Part shown: one piece after another, positions 11,377-23,228 of the stretch | Numbering within the stretch: position 1 is the first letter of the stretch | Layout: each line of letters opens with the position of its first letter | Assembly (NCBI GenBank): GCA_963682025.1 | Contig: OY821517.1 | Location: 110,869,625-110,933,624, forward strand | DNA from: Cordilura impudica | Lineage: Eukaryota; Arthropoda; Insecta; Diptera; Scathophagidae | Length of the DNA: 64,000 nucleotides | Direction: 5' to 3' | Program-made: the position numbers and the translations under genes | The notes under the pieces: generated by a model | Database searches by the model: none | Told to the model about the DNA's origin: nothing | The model's input: only the letters and a program-made list of their open reading frames with translations

Positions 11377-11894
11377 AATTACAATGATAGAAATATATTG
11401 GTCATTCTTATACATACGTATGTTACAATAAATATTTATTTTAATTTTCATAAATAAAACATGGTTTTTCTTTAACAGTTTTAATATTAGCAAATGCACA
11501 AACGTTTCTTTATATAGATATATACAGATTCTAACTAAAATTAAAAATTCATTGAGGGCAAAACAACGTTTGCCGGGTCCAGCTAGTATTTACTATAAAA
11601 TTTAAAAACAGTTGTTTCATTGTAAGGAATTGCGCATAATAAGTATACAACAGTAGTTGTTTTTGCTATTTTTTCAGTGATCATCAAAACTAACAAGGTT
11701 TTTGGGTGCAACTTAAAATATGTCTTTTTAGTGGATTCTAAAGAAGCTGTTCTTATAACACAAAGAGGGTTACAACTAAATTTTTTTTGCGAAAGACCAG
11801 AAAAACCGATGTGAGATTATTGTTTTCTTGCAAAAAGTGAAAATTGAAAAATTTTAGGTTGACTCACTTTAGAGGTATAGGTGCGATATGTATA

Positions 11895-12425
11895 TTAGAG
11901 CGACTCACTCTGTATGGAGAGAAAAAAAAAATGAAAAAAGTGCCCCCTAGAAATCTAACTTGGTTTGTTTTATAACGACTCCCAAAATATTTCTGGTCTA
12001 GCGTTAATCCGTTCCGAGGTGGGCCGTTTTTAAAAAAGGTATATTTTAATTTTTTGAAAATATTTTAATTTTTTTTCTTAGTCAACATATCCAATATGGG
12101 TACAGGATGATTAACACATTTTAATACAAAGCCCATAAAAAATTACATGTTTTTTTGAGTATCACAATAGTTAGAACATGCTTGGACATGTTCAATGACC
12201 GTTGAACGCGTCTTGAAAATACCTATCATGTCATAACCATATTGGATATGTTGACCTAGATAAAAATGAAAATATTTTCAAAAAACTAAAAAGTATACCT
12301 TTTTTAAAAAGGATACAGTTCGGAATAGGTGAACGTTAGACCAGAAATATTTTGGGAATCGTTATAGAACAAACCAATGTAGATTTCTAGGGGCACTTTT
12401 CACTTTTTTGTGTGAGTCGCTCTAA
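11895..12425. mobile_element. Foldback MITE with ~200-bp inverted arms
   Basis: It begins TTAGAGCGACTCAC (11895) and ends GTGAGTCGCTCTAA (12425). The arms continue through GTGCCCCCTAGAAATC, a block containing AAATATTTCTGGTC, and AAAAAAGGTATA with their complements at 12290-12400. The central ~150 bp contains a second pair of short inverted pieces (CATATCCAATATGG / CCATATTGGATATG). No coding capacity. I could not fix a target duplication, so the superfamily is open. Confidence 0.8.
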
Positions 12426-12860
12426 TTTATATAGCTAAATTTCACATCCAATGTTTCGGACAAATTTGGTGACTTGTTATGAACTCAGTCTAAGTTATAC
12501 ATTTTTCAATCATTCATTTTATTACACAAATGGTATTGATTCCGAAGGCATCGCGTGTTATTTTAAGCAAATGTCTGACAATTGTAGTTTCAGAACCGGT
12601 TTTTGCAGTAGATTTTATTACATAAAAAAGTACATAACTCATGGCAATTTTATATATAAGGTCCAAAGCTGCATTGACGTAATATACTCTGCAACCTGTT
12701 AAATTCGATTGATTTTCAAAAAAATAATAAATCATCATCTTATCATGTAAGTTAAATAAAAACTTTATTAAATTTTTCTCTTGCTATGGAATTGTTGAGA
12801 GGGCAATCAATGACATAATTCTAGGAGTTTTAAGCTACGCTTTTTAAGAAATTTGGGTAT
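12426..12860. other. No recognisable feature
   Basis: AT-rich spacer between the foldback element and a HINE copy; no gene signal. Confidence 0.5.
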
Positions 12861-13652
12861 ATTTATACCCTATACCACTATGTGGTTTGGGTATAATGAC
12901 TTTGTGCTGCTGTTTGTAACTACCAAAAATATTTAACCTAGACCCATCTTTTATAATACCGATCGAATCAGAATCACTATCTGATTCGATTTAACGATGT
13001 CCGTCCGTGTGTCCGTCCGTCTGTCCGTCTGTGTGTCCATGTAAACCTTGTAATCAAACTGCAGGTCCTAAATATGAGTATATTTTGATGAAAATTATTA
13101 CGTAACCTTTTATCGGCCGTAGGATGAACTCTGTTGAAATTGGTGAAAATCGGTAAGTGGTCAGACCTAGCCCCCATACAAATTACACCTATGACATCGA
13201 CATAAATTTCCATCAGACCCAAATTATCATATAGATCTTACTCAAATTGGGTTTGTATACGTTTATTACATCCATTAATGAGTAGTCCAAAAATTATACC
13301 TATGGGACAACCCTTACTCATAGGCCCCATGTAGAGCTGCTTCCCGATCTGCACTTAAATCTGTCAAAAAACAAAAATATTGCCCTGATTCTTTTCAAAT
13401 TTTGTTTTTGCAAAATACAAGAGACCTTACCAAACATGATCAGGATCGATCCAATTTTAGGCCTCGTGCCCATATAGATATAGCATCCAATATGAACTTT
13501 TTCATATCTGCAGCCAAAAAAATTAATAAAAATCCCACTCAAATTTGGTTTATCATATTTTTTATGTCCAGTTAGTTTAGCCTAAAAGATAGGGTCTCTA
13601 AACGCATGGTCGTATAGTCGGTCTAGACCGGCTATAATTTTCTTACTTGTTT
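12861..13652 (+). repeat. DINE-1/HINE-like repeat, full-length-looking
   Basis: The head reads TTATACCCTATACCACTATG. It is followed by a GTGCTGCTGTTTGTAAC block and a GTCC/GTCT microsatellite near 12999-13030. The tail has a GTCTAGAC-centred hairpin and ends TTCTTACTTGTTT. This copy lacks the subterminal GGTATAGGGTAT before the hairpin that other copies keep. Length is about 790 bp. It matches the description of DINE-1/HINE elements, non-autonomous Helentron relatives. Confidence 0.8.
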
Positions 13653-16517
13653 ATATAAAATTTTGTTTTGTTACAAGCCGAAACTCGAACCTAGCATTAA
13701 AAAATGTAATCATAAGCTTCTCCTTCACAACTGCAGCCCCAAAGTTAAAAAGCATTTTTAATGATTTTTCATTTCCTTTGCTTTATTGTGCTTGGCACAG
13801 TATGTCTCCTAATTGTCAATTAACTGACAGAATTATGTATAATAAATTAATATAAATGCTTTTAAATTAAACATTTACTTTTTAATAAAAACCATTTAAG
13901 CACATATTTTGTATATATAAATAATATTAAGCTTAATTTTGTCCTTTGCCAACTCCATCTCCTACATTTATGTAAATATTCAACTGTTTTTAATCCCTTT
14001 TATCACGACACGTGTATGCGGGTAAAAGTAAATGTATTTCGTTTGTTATTAAAACGACTTCATTGTCACTAAAAATGTTGATTTTTAACTAAACACGTTA
14101 TTGCCGTGATTTCTAGCTACCGACCTTTCATAATTCTTCTTCTTATTCTTCTTCTTTTGGGTTTTCATCTTCTTCTAAATAACCAAATGGCTTGGATTTA
14201 ACGTTGGAAGTTAACGCCATTATTACGTCTACTAGAATGTAAACATGTTTACATAGTTAGATTTTATGAGCCACTGTAAGGCAGATAACACACACACACA
14301 TAAATATATATATATATATATATACAAACAAGGACTGTTTTTGCTCATGAATACCTACTTGTTGTTCTTTTATAAATTTTTTTTTTATTATCTTGTTTTC
14401 TTATTTTTATTTTTTATTTTTTATTTTTTGCTAAATTTTCATTAAAACACAACTAAATGGCAAAAACGCTTTTCATATAGACTACAAAAGAAAGTTAATT
14501 CAAGCCACTAAACGGAAAAGGAAACTGTGGATTGGGAGTAGGAGAGCGAAAATAATAGCTCAAAGACTTTATATTCAGAAATAAATAGAATAATTAAGTA
14601 ATTTAAATTTGAATAATTCAAAAAAGATGATACACAAATTTTTCTATTAAATCTAAAATGTTCAAACACACAGCATTTAATAAAATTATGGAATATAAAA
14701 GAGTTTCCAAAAAAGAGACAAAAGATATTTTAAAAAGGATTATTTATGTTTCGAATTCAGAATTGATTTTTCAGAGTTCAGTGTGGATAGCAAGGGCCAT
14801 TGTGTTCTTAAGAGTTGCCATATTTTCCTATTAAAAAATATATATTTTCGCCAACACTTGTTACTCAACTAATTTACATTGAAATAATATATTCGGGTGT
14901 TCCTAAATCTAAGATTACGTTAAAAATGTTAGCTTTTACATACTGATTTAACATTCTTTGCTGATAAAAACCAACGTATGACAAATGAAGTCTTTTTAAA
15001 GAGATTACGGTTGCTTTATGCTAAATTCAATAGAACCCAAACACTTTGGCCTTACTATTCTACCCAACCAAACTTTTTATACAAAAAAAAAATTATATAT
15101 GTATCAAAAAATTTAAATAAAACCAAATCGAATGTTGTGTATGCCATTGCTTAAAATAAGGCAATTTCATGAATGACCACATAAATCGAAAGGATAAAAG
15201 CACCCCTAGGACAAGATTTCAACAGCTCATGCTTCAGCTACGAATTGAACTGAAACTGAATGGCCCAAAACCAAACAAGAAATGCAAAAAAAAAAGAATA
15301 AAAATGGATGTGGAAAATAAAATAAAACCTATAACCAGTCAAGCCCTCATATATACATAGATGCATATACACATAAATATATAGGCAATCATAAAAGACC
15401 AATCAGCATAAAAAAGCTGGCATGAGTAAACTTTTAAAAATACATTTCTATTCCGCTTCGAACCAAAAGACACACACAAACGAGCACATATACATACATA
15501 CATAATGGCAACAAGAATAAGAAAATAAGCGAGTGTGTTAACTTTTGAAAACATCATAAATAAATCATAGTCCTGTGCATGTACATGTTCAAGTTTAATA
15601 TAAAATTTTTTCTAAATGTAGGAATTGTTTTCGTTAAAAAATACCAAATTACACATACACCCAAAAATCTATATGTCCACACAGACAGACAAATATAGAA
15701 TATCCTTAGTAAATATATTCAAATGTCTAAGTGTGTACTATTTGGTTCCTTCACACACGACTGCATATAAATATACATGCCCATACATACATATATATTA
15801 CTTATTGGTATATTATTCCCTATACAAACAATTGTTAATTTTTAGGTCTTTTAGTCTCCCTGTATCTTTATCTTTTATTTTGTATTTTCCCACACTGGAT
15901 GACTGGATTATAAACATTTCAATATTATTATCATTATCAACAATAACAATGGCAAAAGTAGGAGACTGACAAATAAATTTTATTTTGTATATAATTTTTT
16001 ATTTTTGTATATACACACACATATATATATACATATATTGTTTTGTTGTTGTTGCGTTTTATATGTTTGTTTGTCTCCAAATCTGTTCTTTACTAAACAA
16101 AATCAGATTTATCATCTTGTATGGGTATGTTTTATTGATGTCCCTTTGGAAATTACTTAAATAGACAATATCATCGTTTAACTAAAATTCGAATTGTCCC
16201 CATTGACTATTTTTGACAAAACTACGAACGGAAGAATGAAGATTGCTAATCGAAAATGAGGCGGTTTTTGCTATTAGAAAAAAACCATACAAATTGTCGT
16301 TTTTTTTTTTCTAATCTAAAAATAAACATTTGTTTATATTTTTTTTCGTCCAATTGTAAAGAAGTGCATTTCAGTTTTGTAACAATTAATAAGAGCGTAT
16401 ATTATCGCCCCTTGTCTTTCCTTTCAGCTTAAATACTTTATTTTTAAAAATTCAGTTTTTAGTTCCGTATAATCAGAAATAATGAAAAATATATAACTCG
16501 TACCACAACATATCAAT
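13653..16517. other. AT-rich non-coding DNA with microsatellites
   Basis: No gene is supported. Visible simple repeats are a (CTT)n-like run near 14136-14160, (CA)n/(TA)n at about 14289-14325, (TTTTTA)n near 14400-14430, and TA/CA-rich runs near 15480-15510 and 16008-16038. ORFs here are low complexity. Confidence 0.55.
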
Positions 16518-16640
16518 CAAAATATAAGAAAGTTGTAGTCGATATAAACCGAAGATGTGACTATACCGTGAGCTTCGGAAAATTGTATTAGGTGCAATTA
16601 GTAAGGTTATCATATATCTAATTTAAGTGCGATATTTAGC
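16518..16640 (-). repeat. HINE-like 3' end fragment, reverse
   Basis: AAAATATAAGAAAGTTGTAG followed by a 'CGATATAAACCG' hairpin remnant resembles the reversed HINE tail. The rest cannot be aligned by eye. Confidence 0.35.
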
Positions 16641-16825
16641 CTGCACACATTTTAATTCCTAAAATCCAGACCATATTTAGTTACTTATGTGTTTCAAGAC
16701 ATACGCAAAGACCTCGCTTTGCATTACGGATGCGACCCAATAAAACGCAACTCATATTGAAAAGACGAAAAGTAAATTACGATATTCTATAGGAAACACT
16801 ATAGATATACAAAATTAGTTCTCTA

Positions 16826-16895
16826 ATTATTTATTTATTTATTTGGTTTCCTGCATAGCCAGAATAAATCTTTTAATTACAATACACGATTAATT
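16826..16895 (-). repeat. LINE 3'-tail-like fragment, reverse
   Basis: TTATTTATTTATTTGGTTTC then CTGCATAGCCAGAATAAATC resembles, in reverse complement, the 3' terminus of the LINE ending near 39150 (GTATGGGAAATCATAAATAA). This suggests a heavily 5'-truncated copy of a related non-LTR element. Confidence 0.4.
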
Positions 16896-17013
16896 ATGCC
16901 AGAGCAAAAAATTTGGCTTTATATAATACGTACATATTAAATTTCAGAAAATATTTATGAAAAGAACAAACAAGAAAATAAATCTAGATTACAAAAAAAA
17001 AATATATATATAT

Positions 17014-19831
17014 GGGGGATTTCATGTCAAGTGCACCAACTTTTGAAACCGATGTCTTCCGATCGGGATGAAATTTGCACCAAGGTTAGTCCTATTGAAT
17101 AGTAGATTAGACACAATTTTCCAACAAGATCGGTCCAGATCTCTCTGAGTTAGAGTGGATCAAAATTTGACATTTAGGCCAAACAGGTGTTTTTGCTCAT
17201 CCATGTAACTTATTAACTATTGTTCTTAGAAAATTTTCGCCCAAAGAGTTTAGATAGCTATTTCTTCAATATTTCGGAAAAAAATAATTTAAAAAAAAAA
17301 AAAAAAAATTTGTAGACTTTTTTTTTTGCTAAATTAAAGCATTTTTTGCCTGTTTTTTTTTCAAAATGCCATTTTTTTTCATAAGAAAGCTTAGGATTTT
17401 TCCTTTAAGAGCTTTTTGGTCCCTTAGTGGGATGGGAGTGGGATATCTATCAAAATAAATGTTTTGTAACTCAAGACAACGGTTTTTCAATTTTTCACAA
17501 ATGCACTATTTTGAATTTTTTCCTATTTGTGTCTAAAACCTTACAAATAAAACTTATACTGACAAACTAGACAAACTAAGCTTTCCGAAGGTATATAACA
17601 TACCTAACTAAAATTTTATACCCTCGATACTGTAATACTCAGAATATGTTAACCTCAGGAAAAAATCGCTTTTTTTCTATAGAAATGTTGCAAAATTATT
17701 ATTTTTTATTTATTTTTAATAATAATTAAATTATTGTATAATAATAATAATAATATTAAAAATAAAAACATAAATAAATTATTAAAATTTAATCTTAATT
17801 GCATTAGATCCATTTATATCATAACTATTTTTATACTTAATTTATTGTAGCTGATGAAGTATTTAAGTCTTGTAAATTTTTAAATACCCAGTCTTTCATC
17901 TAGCTTTTTTGTCGCCTTTATTTACTGCGTTTTTTGTCAATCCTTTCTTGGCGTTACTAGGTTCAGCTGTTGATTTCGCTGCGATTTGGAAAGAAATCGC
18001 ATTGAATAGAGGCAGAAAACTTTTTCAACTTGGGTCTTCCATCGACAAGCGGTATAAAGGCATGGTATTGAGCGGTGCCATCGATTTTTACCGCAGCATC
18101 GAATCTGCTCTTCAGTGTTTTCAATGTTTCCCGATGATCCTCTTTGCTACTAAAAACTATTTTAGTTTCTTTACAATAACTCTTTGCCCAATGGAATAAA
18201 GCAGTCGCATCTAAGATGCGATCTTGATGAGAGCACTGGAGGCTATACTTCGCTGATTTTTTTTTAAGGTTTGCTCAAATACCATCACATGCTCCTTTAC
18301 CATGAGCAGTAGGATGAAAATGCCACTCAGCTGGCATTCCAAAATCTTTTTCATGGGCCATAAGATTTGCCAAGCTACCTTTGTTTTTAAAATGTTGACG
18401 AGCTCCGTCCGAAACGTAGTATACTTTCTTTACTGTAAATTTAGATTTTAGAAATTTCAGTATTCTCTTCTGGTACTCATAAACTGCAACGGTATCATGT
18501 TTTAAATCGTCGGATATGATTGCCATACTTTTGTGTTCCAGTTTTTCATCTTTCGTGTAGTAAATAACTACTGTGAATATAGTTACTTGGTCGTTATTGA
18601 AGTGGAATGCTTGTATGGCATCCTGAAGAACATATTTATAGTTTTCTGCGAAATCATATGAAATAACGAATTCACCAGACTTCAAATGTATCTTCAAATC
18701 CTTGAAGAATGACCATTGCTCTTTGACTAAAAAGTCATGGTTTCTCAAGTTTAGCAATCCTGTACACATTTCTTCCACAAAATCATCCACATTTAAAATG
18801 ATTGTTTTCAATGTGCATCTGTCAGTCTGAATCCAAGAATCAAATATGACCTCCTCTATATATTCTCGATCTAAAGAGTTGATTAAATTTTCTTTGATGA
18901 ATGTGGTTTTCGGGCAATTGGTACATTCACCTAAGTGGCAAGAAGTTGTTGCATTAGGACACATAGTCAATTTAAGGCAATCGCGGTAATCGTGTAAATC
19001 TTCTGCCGATTCATCTGTTAAATAATTTAAGTTGATTTCCTTCAACATCAGTTTAACGTTTTCATGGTAAATGCAAACGCATACTGTGTGAGTTCAGCTG
19101 CTTCCTGCCAAAACGCAATGTTTTGGCCTTATTTGGGTTAATTTCGTGAAGCCAATTCTAATATCCTCGTGCTCAGATTGAAATGTTGCAAATAACTCTT
19201 TCAGGTTACAGATAACCATTCTCTTCTGTTATGTTATGAAGGTACGTTACATACCTTCGGAAAGTTTAGTTTGTCTGGTTTCTCAGTATAAGTTTTATTT
19301 GTAAGGTTTTAGACACACATAGGAAAAAATTCAAAATAGTGCATTTGTGAAAAATTGAAAAACCGTTGTCTTGAGTTACAAAACATTTATTTTGGTAGAT
19401 ATCCCACTCCCATCCCACTAAGCGACCAAAAAGCTCTTAAAGGAAAAATCCCAAGCTTTCTTATGGAAAAAAAAAATAAATGCCCTTTTTGAAGAAAAGG
19501 CAAAAAATGCTTTAATTTAGCAAAAAAAAAAGTCTACAATTTTTTTTTTTTTTTTAAGTATTTTTTTCCGAAATATTGAAGAAATAGCTATCTAAACTCT
19601 TTGGCAGAAAATTTACTAAGAACAATAGGTAATAAGTTACATGGATGAGAAAAAACACCTGTTTGGCCAAAATGTCAAATTTTGATCCCCTCTAACTCAG
19701 AGCGATCTGGACCGATCTTGTTGAAAAAGTGTGTCTAAACTACTATCCAATAGGACTAACCTTGGTGCAAATTTCATCCCGATCGGAAGACATCGGTTTC
19801 AAAAGTTGGTGCACTTGACATGAAATCCCCC
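17014..19831 (-). mobile_element. Complete 2.8-kb TIR transposon with 591-bp inverted repeats
   Basis: The termini are GGGGGATTTCATGTCAAGTG at 17014 and its exact complement ending at 19831. The inverted repeats run to about 17604 and back from about 19241, where TTTCCGAAGGTAT meets ATACCTTCGGAAA. The similarity between arms is high throughout. The flanks are (TA)n on both sides, so a target duplication such as TATA cannot be distinguished from the microsatellite. The central ~1.6 kb encodes one transposase-like pseudogene on the minus strand. I do not recognise the superfamily from the TIR tip. Confidence 0.9.
17963..19093 (-). pseudogene. DDE-like transposase, one in-frame stop, unassigned superfamily
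   Basis: The main open segment is 18275-19048 (257 codons from Met). It carries ISYDFAENYKYV (Asp 132), YYVSDGARQHFKNK (Asp 214) and HPTAHGKGACDG (Asp 255), spaced like an RNase H-fold DDE/D catalytic core. N-terminal CxxxxHLGxCxxCP cysteines may bind zinc. Upstream, in frame with no Met, is CVCIYHENVKLM, which extends the protein to about 19093. A TGA at 18275-18277 follows CDGI; the same frame then stays open to a stop at 17963-17965, so a single GGA-to-TGA change probably broke it. I associate the DFAENY...SDG...HGKGxCDG arrangement with transposase-like proteins of many insects and cnidarians, but cannot name the superfamily. Confidence 0.75.
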
Positions 19832-19884
19832 ATATATATATAAGTAAATTTAATTAAAATATTATAAATTTATTTTTTTTGCTT

Positions 19885-20661
19885 ATTATACCCTATACCA
19901 CTATGTGGTTTGCTGCTGTTTGTAACTACCAAAAATATTTGACCTAGACCCATCTTTTATTATGCCGATCGAATCAGAATCAATTTTTGAGTCGATGTAA
20001 CAATGTCCGTCCGTCCGTCCGTCTGTGTGTCCATGTAAACCTTGTAATCAAACTGCAGGTCGCAAATATAAATATAGTTTGATGAAATTTGGTATTTAAG
20101 CTTTTATCAGCCATTTGATGAACGTTTTGAAATTGGTGACAATCGGTCCATGTTCAGACCTAGCCCCAATACAAATGACCCCTATGAAATCGACATAAAT
20201 TGCCATAAGATCCAAATTGTCGTACAGATCTTAGTCAAATTGGGTTTGTATGTGTTCATTACATCCATTAATGAGTAGTCCAGAAACGATACCTAAGGGA
20301 CAACTCTTAGTCATAGGCCCCATATAGAGCTGCTTCCCGATCTTCGCTTAAGTCTATCAAAAGACAATGTTGCACTGATTCATCTCAAATTTTGTTTGTA
20401 TATGTTTTCGCAAAATACAAGAGACTTTAGCAACCGTGTTCAGGATCGGTCCATTTTTGAACCTAGTCCCTATATAAACATAGCAGCCGATATGAACTTT
20501 TTCATATCTGCAGACAAAAAAGTCGATAAAAATGCCACTCAAATTTGGTTCATGCTTATTTTCTAAATCCAATTAGTTGGGCTTAAGAGATAGGGCCTCT
20601 AAACGCATGGTATAGGGTATCGTATAGTCGATCTAGACCGGCTATAAGTTTCTTACTTGTT
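19885..20661 (+). repeat. DINE-1/HINE-like repeat
   Basis: It has the head TTATACCCTATACCACTATG, GTCCGTCCGTCCGTCTGTGT near 20005, and a tail with GGTATAGGGTATCGTATAG followed by GATCTAGACC and TTCTTACTTGTT. It starts about 50 bp after the transposon ending at 19831. Compared with the 12.9-kb copy, a short piece of the head is deleted (GGTTTG joins GCTGCTG directly). Confidence 0.8.
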
Positions 20662-21594
20662 ATACGCTGATATTGTGGGAGCATATTCCAGAGACGTATA
20701 GCGCTAGCGTATAAATATTATTCATATACGAGATGACTATGACGAGGTAGAATTAATATTTTCAACCGATTTGATCTGGCATACCGAAAATTTTCATAAA
20801 GGTAAATTGTTTTGCGGTGAAGGAACTCTACTTCTCTTCAGATATTCAAATAATATGCCGACAAGTTTATTCGGAAGAAATAAGTTCCAGCAGACAGACC
20901 ATCTTAGTCGAAAAACATATCTACTTTTGCTGTTATATCTGTGGTCAAAGTCATGACCGCCTAAGTGTGTTTTCTAATATTTTGAGTAAAGCAGTTTGAG
21001 GTTTCAAATCCTCAATGCAAATCAGGATCCTATTTTTTTTTTTTTTTTTTGTTTAGCTTTCTTAGAGATTCTACGGAAATGCTAAAAAATAATTTCCTTT
21101 TTGCTGCAGTCAAGAGATATGAGGAAAAAGACACTTAGCCTCTTATGACTTGTTTGCTTGTTGAAAAGTTAAAAAGTTCAAGTTGTGTGAGGCTATTATT
21201 CCAAATGGGAAAAATATAACTTTAAGTGCATCTAACTGAATTTAAATCGTTATTCTGTGCCAACATTTTTAAGATTTGTTCTCTCATGCTGAGTCAGATT
21301 CTTATTCCCTACTGATAATTCATGAACTTTACCGACTTAAGCCCCCTTTCCAATTTGAAAAGTTTAATAGTAATATGAGTTATGCTAGTTCTATATTCAA
21401 AATACAGAAATGTCGTTCTGAAAAAATAATTTTTTTTAATTCAAAAAAAGAGTTCTTCGCCATCAAATCGGGAGATTTGTGTTTAGTGTTCATAACCATG
21501 ATTATCTAATTACTTCTAGTTCAGAGCTTCAAATAGGATTATACATATTTTGACAGTATCATAGGTTCAAAAGCTATACTAAAAAAAAATACTG
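20662..21594. other. Non-coding spacer
   Basis: No gene. A T run lies at about 21031-21049. A GGTTTCAAATCC sequence near 20999-21012 resembles a tRNA B-box with one extra base, but no convincing A-box accompanies it. Confidence 0.45.
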
Positions 21595-23228
21595 AGTGTA
21601 CACTGGAATGGTCCTGGGATACAGTTTGTTTCCTTTCTATATAAAACCAATAAATCTGAAGTTTGGGGACAATCGGATAAAGAAAATTCGAGCCGGAAAT
21701 CGATTGGAAATTTCAAGTGTGTTTATACGGGGAAACTATGACATTTTTTTCAGATTTTAAGAAAACTTCGTTCTACATTTAACTTTTTACGACAAGCTGT
21801 TAAAACAGTCAATTTTAGTATTGAACTATCTTTTCAAAAAGCCACATGGCTTCAAAATCGATTAAGAACTCGCCAAGAAATAGCAAATGACCCGGATCAC
21901 TTCTGTACCAAAAAAAAAAACAATGTCATGAAATTTTATGGCACTTTTTCAACTTTGAGAAACTGATTAAAGCCATAGTTTTTTTTTTTTTTTTGTCTCT
22001 ATACTTATGAGTACTCAAATATGAAGTATACTTTTATTATCACGTTGTTAATCAATTGTCCAATGAGGTCGAAAATAGGTAATTTTTTGGATAAAATTTT
22101 AAAAACTCCCTTTTCAAGTTTAAAAAAAATTTCTTAAACAAAATTTAAAAAAATGGATCTGTTACTTTAAGGATTTTTTAAATCATATTAGCGAAAACCT
22201 TTGTAAATTTTTAGGTTATTCCCTTAACCAAATTTTTTTTTACAAGAATTTTTTTTGGCGGATTTCATGAAAAATTAGATTTTTCTGAAATATTGAGTAA
22301 ATGTACTTTGTATCCAAAATTAATCAGTTTTCTACTTTAAAATGTATTATTTCACCATTATAACTATGGGCTAGAGAGAAAAATATTTTGGCTTTATTAA
22401 CCCATTGGGACGTGACTCCACAAATGAATATTTTGAAAATATTGTTTTATTTTTAAAAGCCTGGCTATAATATTGTAACTCAATGTATGGGTTTTCCGTG
22501 CCTAAGATTTGGGATAAATTCGAGGACTTTAACTCATTATTTGCCAAGGCCAGCTTTGAATATTAAGATATTTTTAAATATAGATTACCGAAAACGAATT
22601 TTTGTATCTATCCTATGAAACCACTAATACGAATTTAAGAAATATTATTCGGTACATATTTTTTTCATATTTAACCCTTCAAGGCTCCTGGGATCAAAGT
22701 AATCAATTGTCTAATTATTGCTCGCGCATATATATTAAAACAACTTTTACCAATTTTATTACAAAATTAGTTTATTTTTAAATCATATAAATTCCTTACC
22801 AAATCAGTTTTCTTTTACATTGAGTAGATTATGTGCCTTAAAATCATACACACCAAAGCATGGTAGATACCGATTAGCCCATGCCTTACTATTGTCAAAA
22901 ATTAACTACTGTTTGGAAGTTTATACAGGAACTTTTTGAGGTTACATAGCCCATCTTCTGAGGACTGTTAGAAGAATTGTTCGCTATGCATTTGATGCCT
23001 ATTATTTTAGTTGATAATTTTATAGTTATTCATTCTACGAGAAATATACGAATTGAGATACCTCGAATACATTTTTCAACTCCTGAACAATCATTTGTAA
23101 TTAGAGTAAGTTGTATTTGAAACCATCTTCCACCTCTTTTCATATTCTTATCTGACATATAAAAAAAAGCTTTTCAGTTGATTTGCTTTAAATATTTTAT
23201 AATAATTTTTTCACTGGCATCTAAAAGG

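Larger units (their letters stand above)
9790..11586 (+). mobile_element. Helitron with a damaged helicase gene
   Basis: The 5' end TCTTATATATAAAATTCTTC begins at 9790, directly after the CTAG of the preceding Helitron. The 3' end is GCAAA-ACAACG-TTTGC (about 11559-11574), then CGGGTCCAG and CTAG at 11583-11586. At 1797 bp it is far shorter than autonomous Helitrons, which need Rep and helicase domains totalling well over 1000 codons; only helicase pieces remain. It also carries a ~117-bp tandem duplication (about 10175-10378). Confidence 0.85.
8126..11891 (+). mobile_element. Short TIR element (copy A), split by a Helitron block
   Basis: The left terminus ACATATCGCACCTGTACCTC (8126) and right terminus GGTATAGGTGCGATATGT (ending 11891) are inverted repeats; internal homology continues with GAGTCAACTCAAAATTT versus its complement. 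The element proper is 8126-8207 plus 11587-11891, about 387 bp. The interval 8208-11586 is inserted Helitron DNA. A nearly uninterrupted paralogue in the opposite orientation is at 23229-23628, where the two halves are contiguous. No coding capacity; it is a MITE of unassigned superfamily and I could not define a target duplication. Confidence 0.75.

Noticed and set aside
12999..13030. Regular GTCC/GTCT repeats and similar runs at 20005, 23794, 31707 and 39580, suggestive of a CRISPR-like or telomere-like array
   Set aside because: They are one short microsatellite at a fixed position inside each HINE copy; there are no spacers and no array.
13318..13542. Similar minus-strand peptides (about 75 residues) conserved in several places, e.g. 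13318, 20357 and 24134
   Set aside because: They recur only because the HINE repeat recurs; the frame is not maintained in all copies and carries no domain.
20950..21020. Second tRNA-like or SINE sequence with GGTTTCAAATCC
   Set aside because: The B-box has an extra base and I cannot find a proper A-box at the right spacing.
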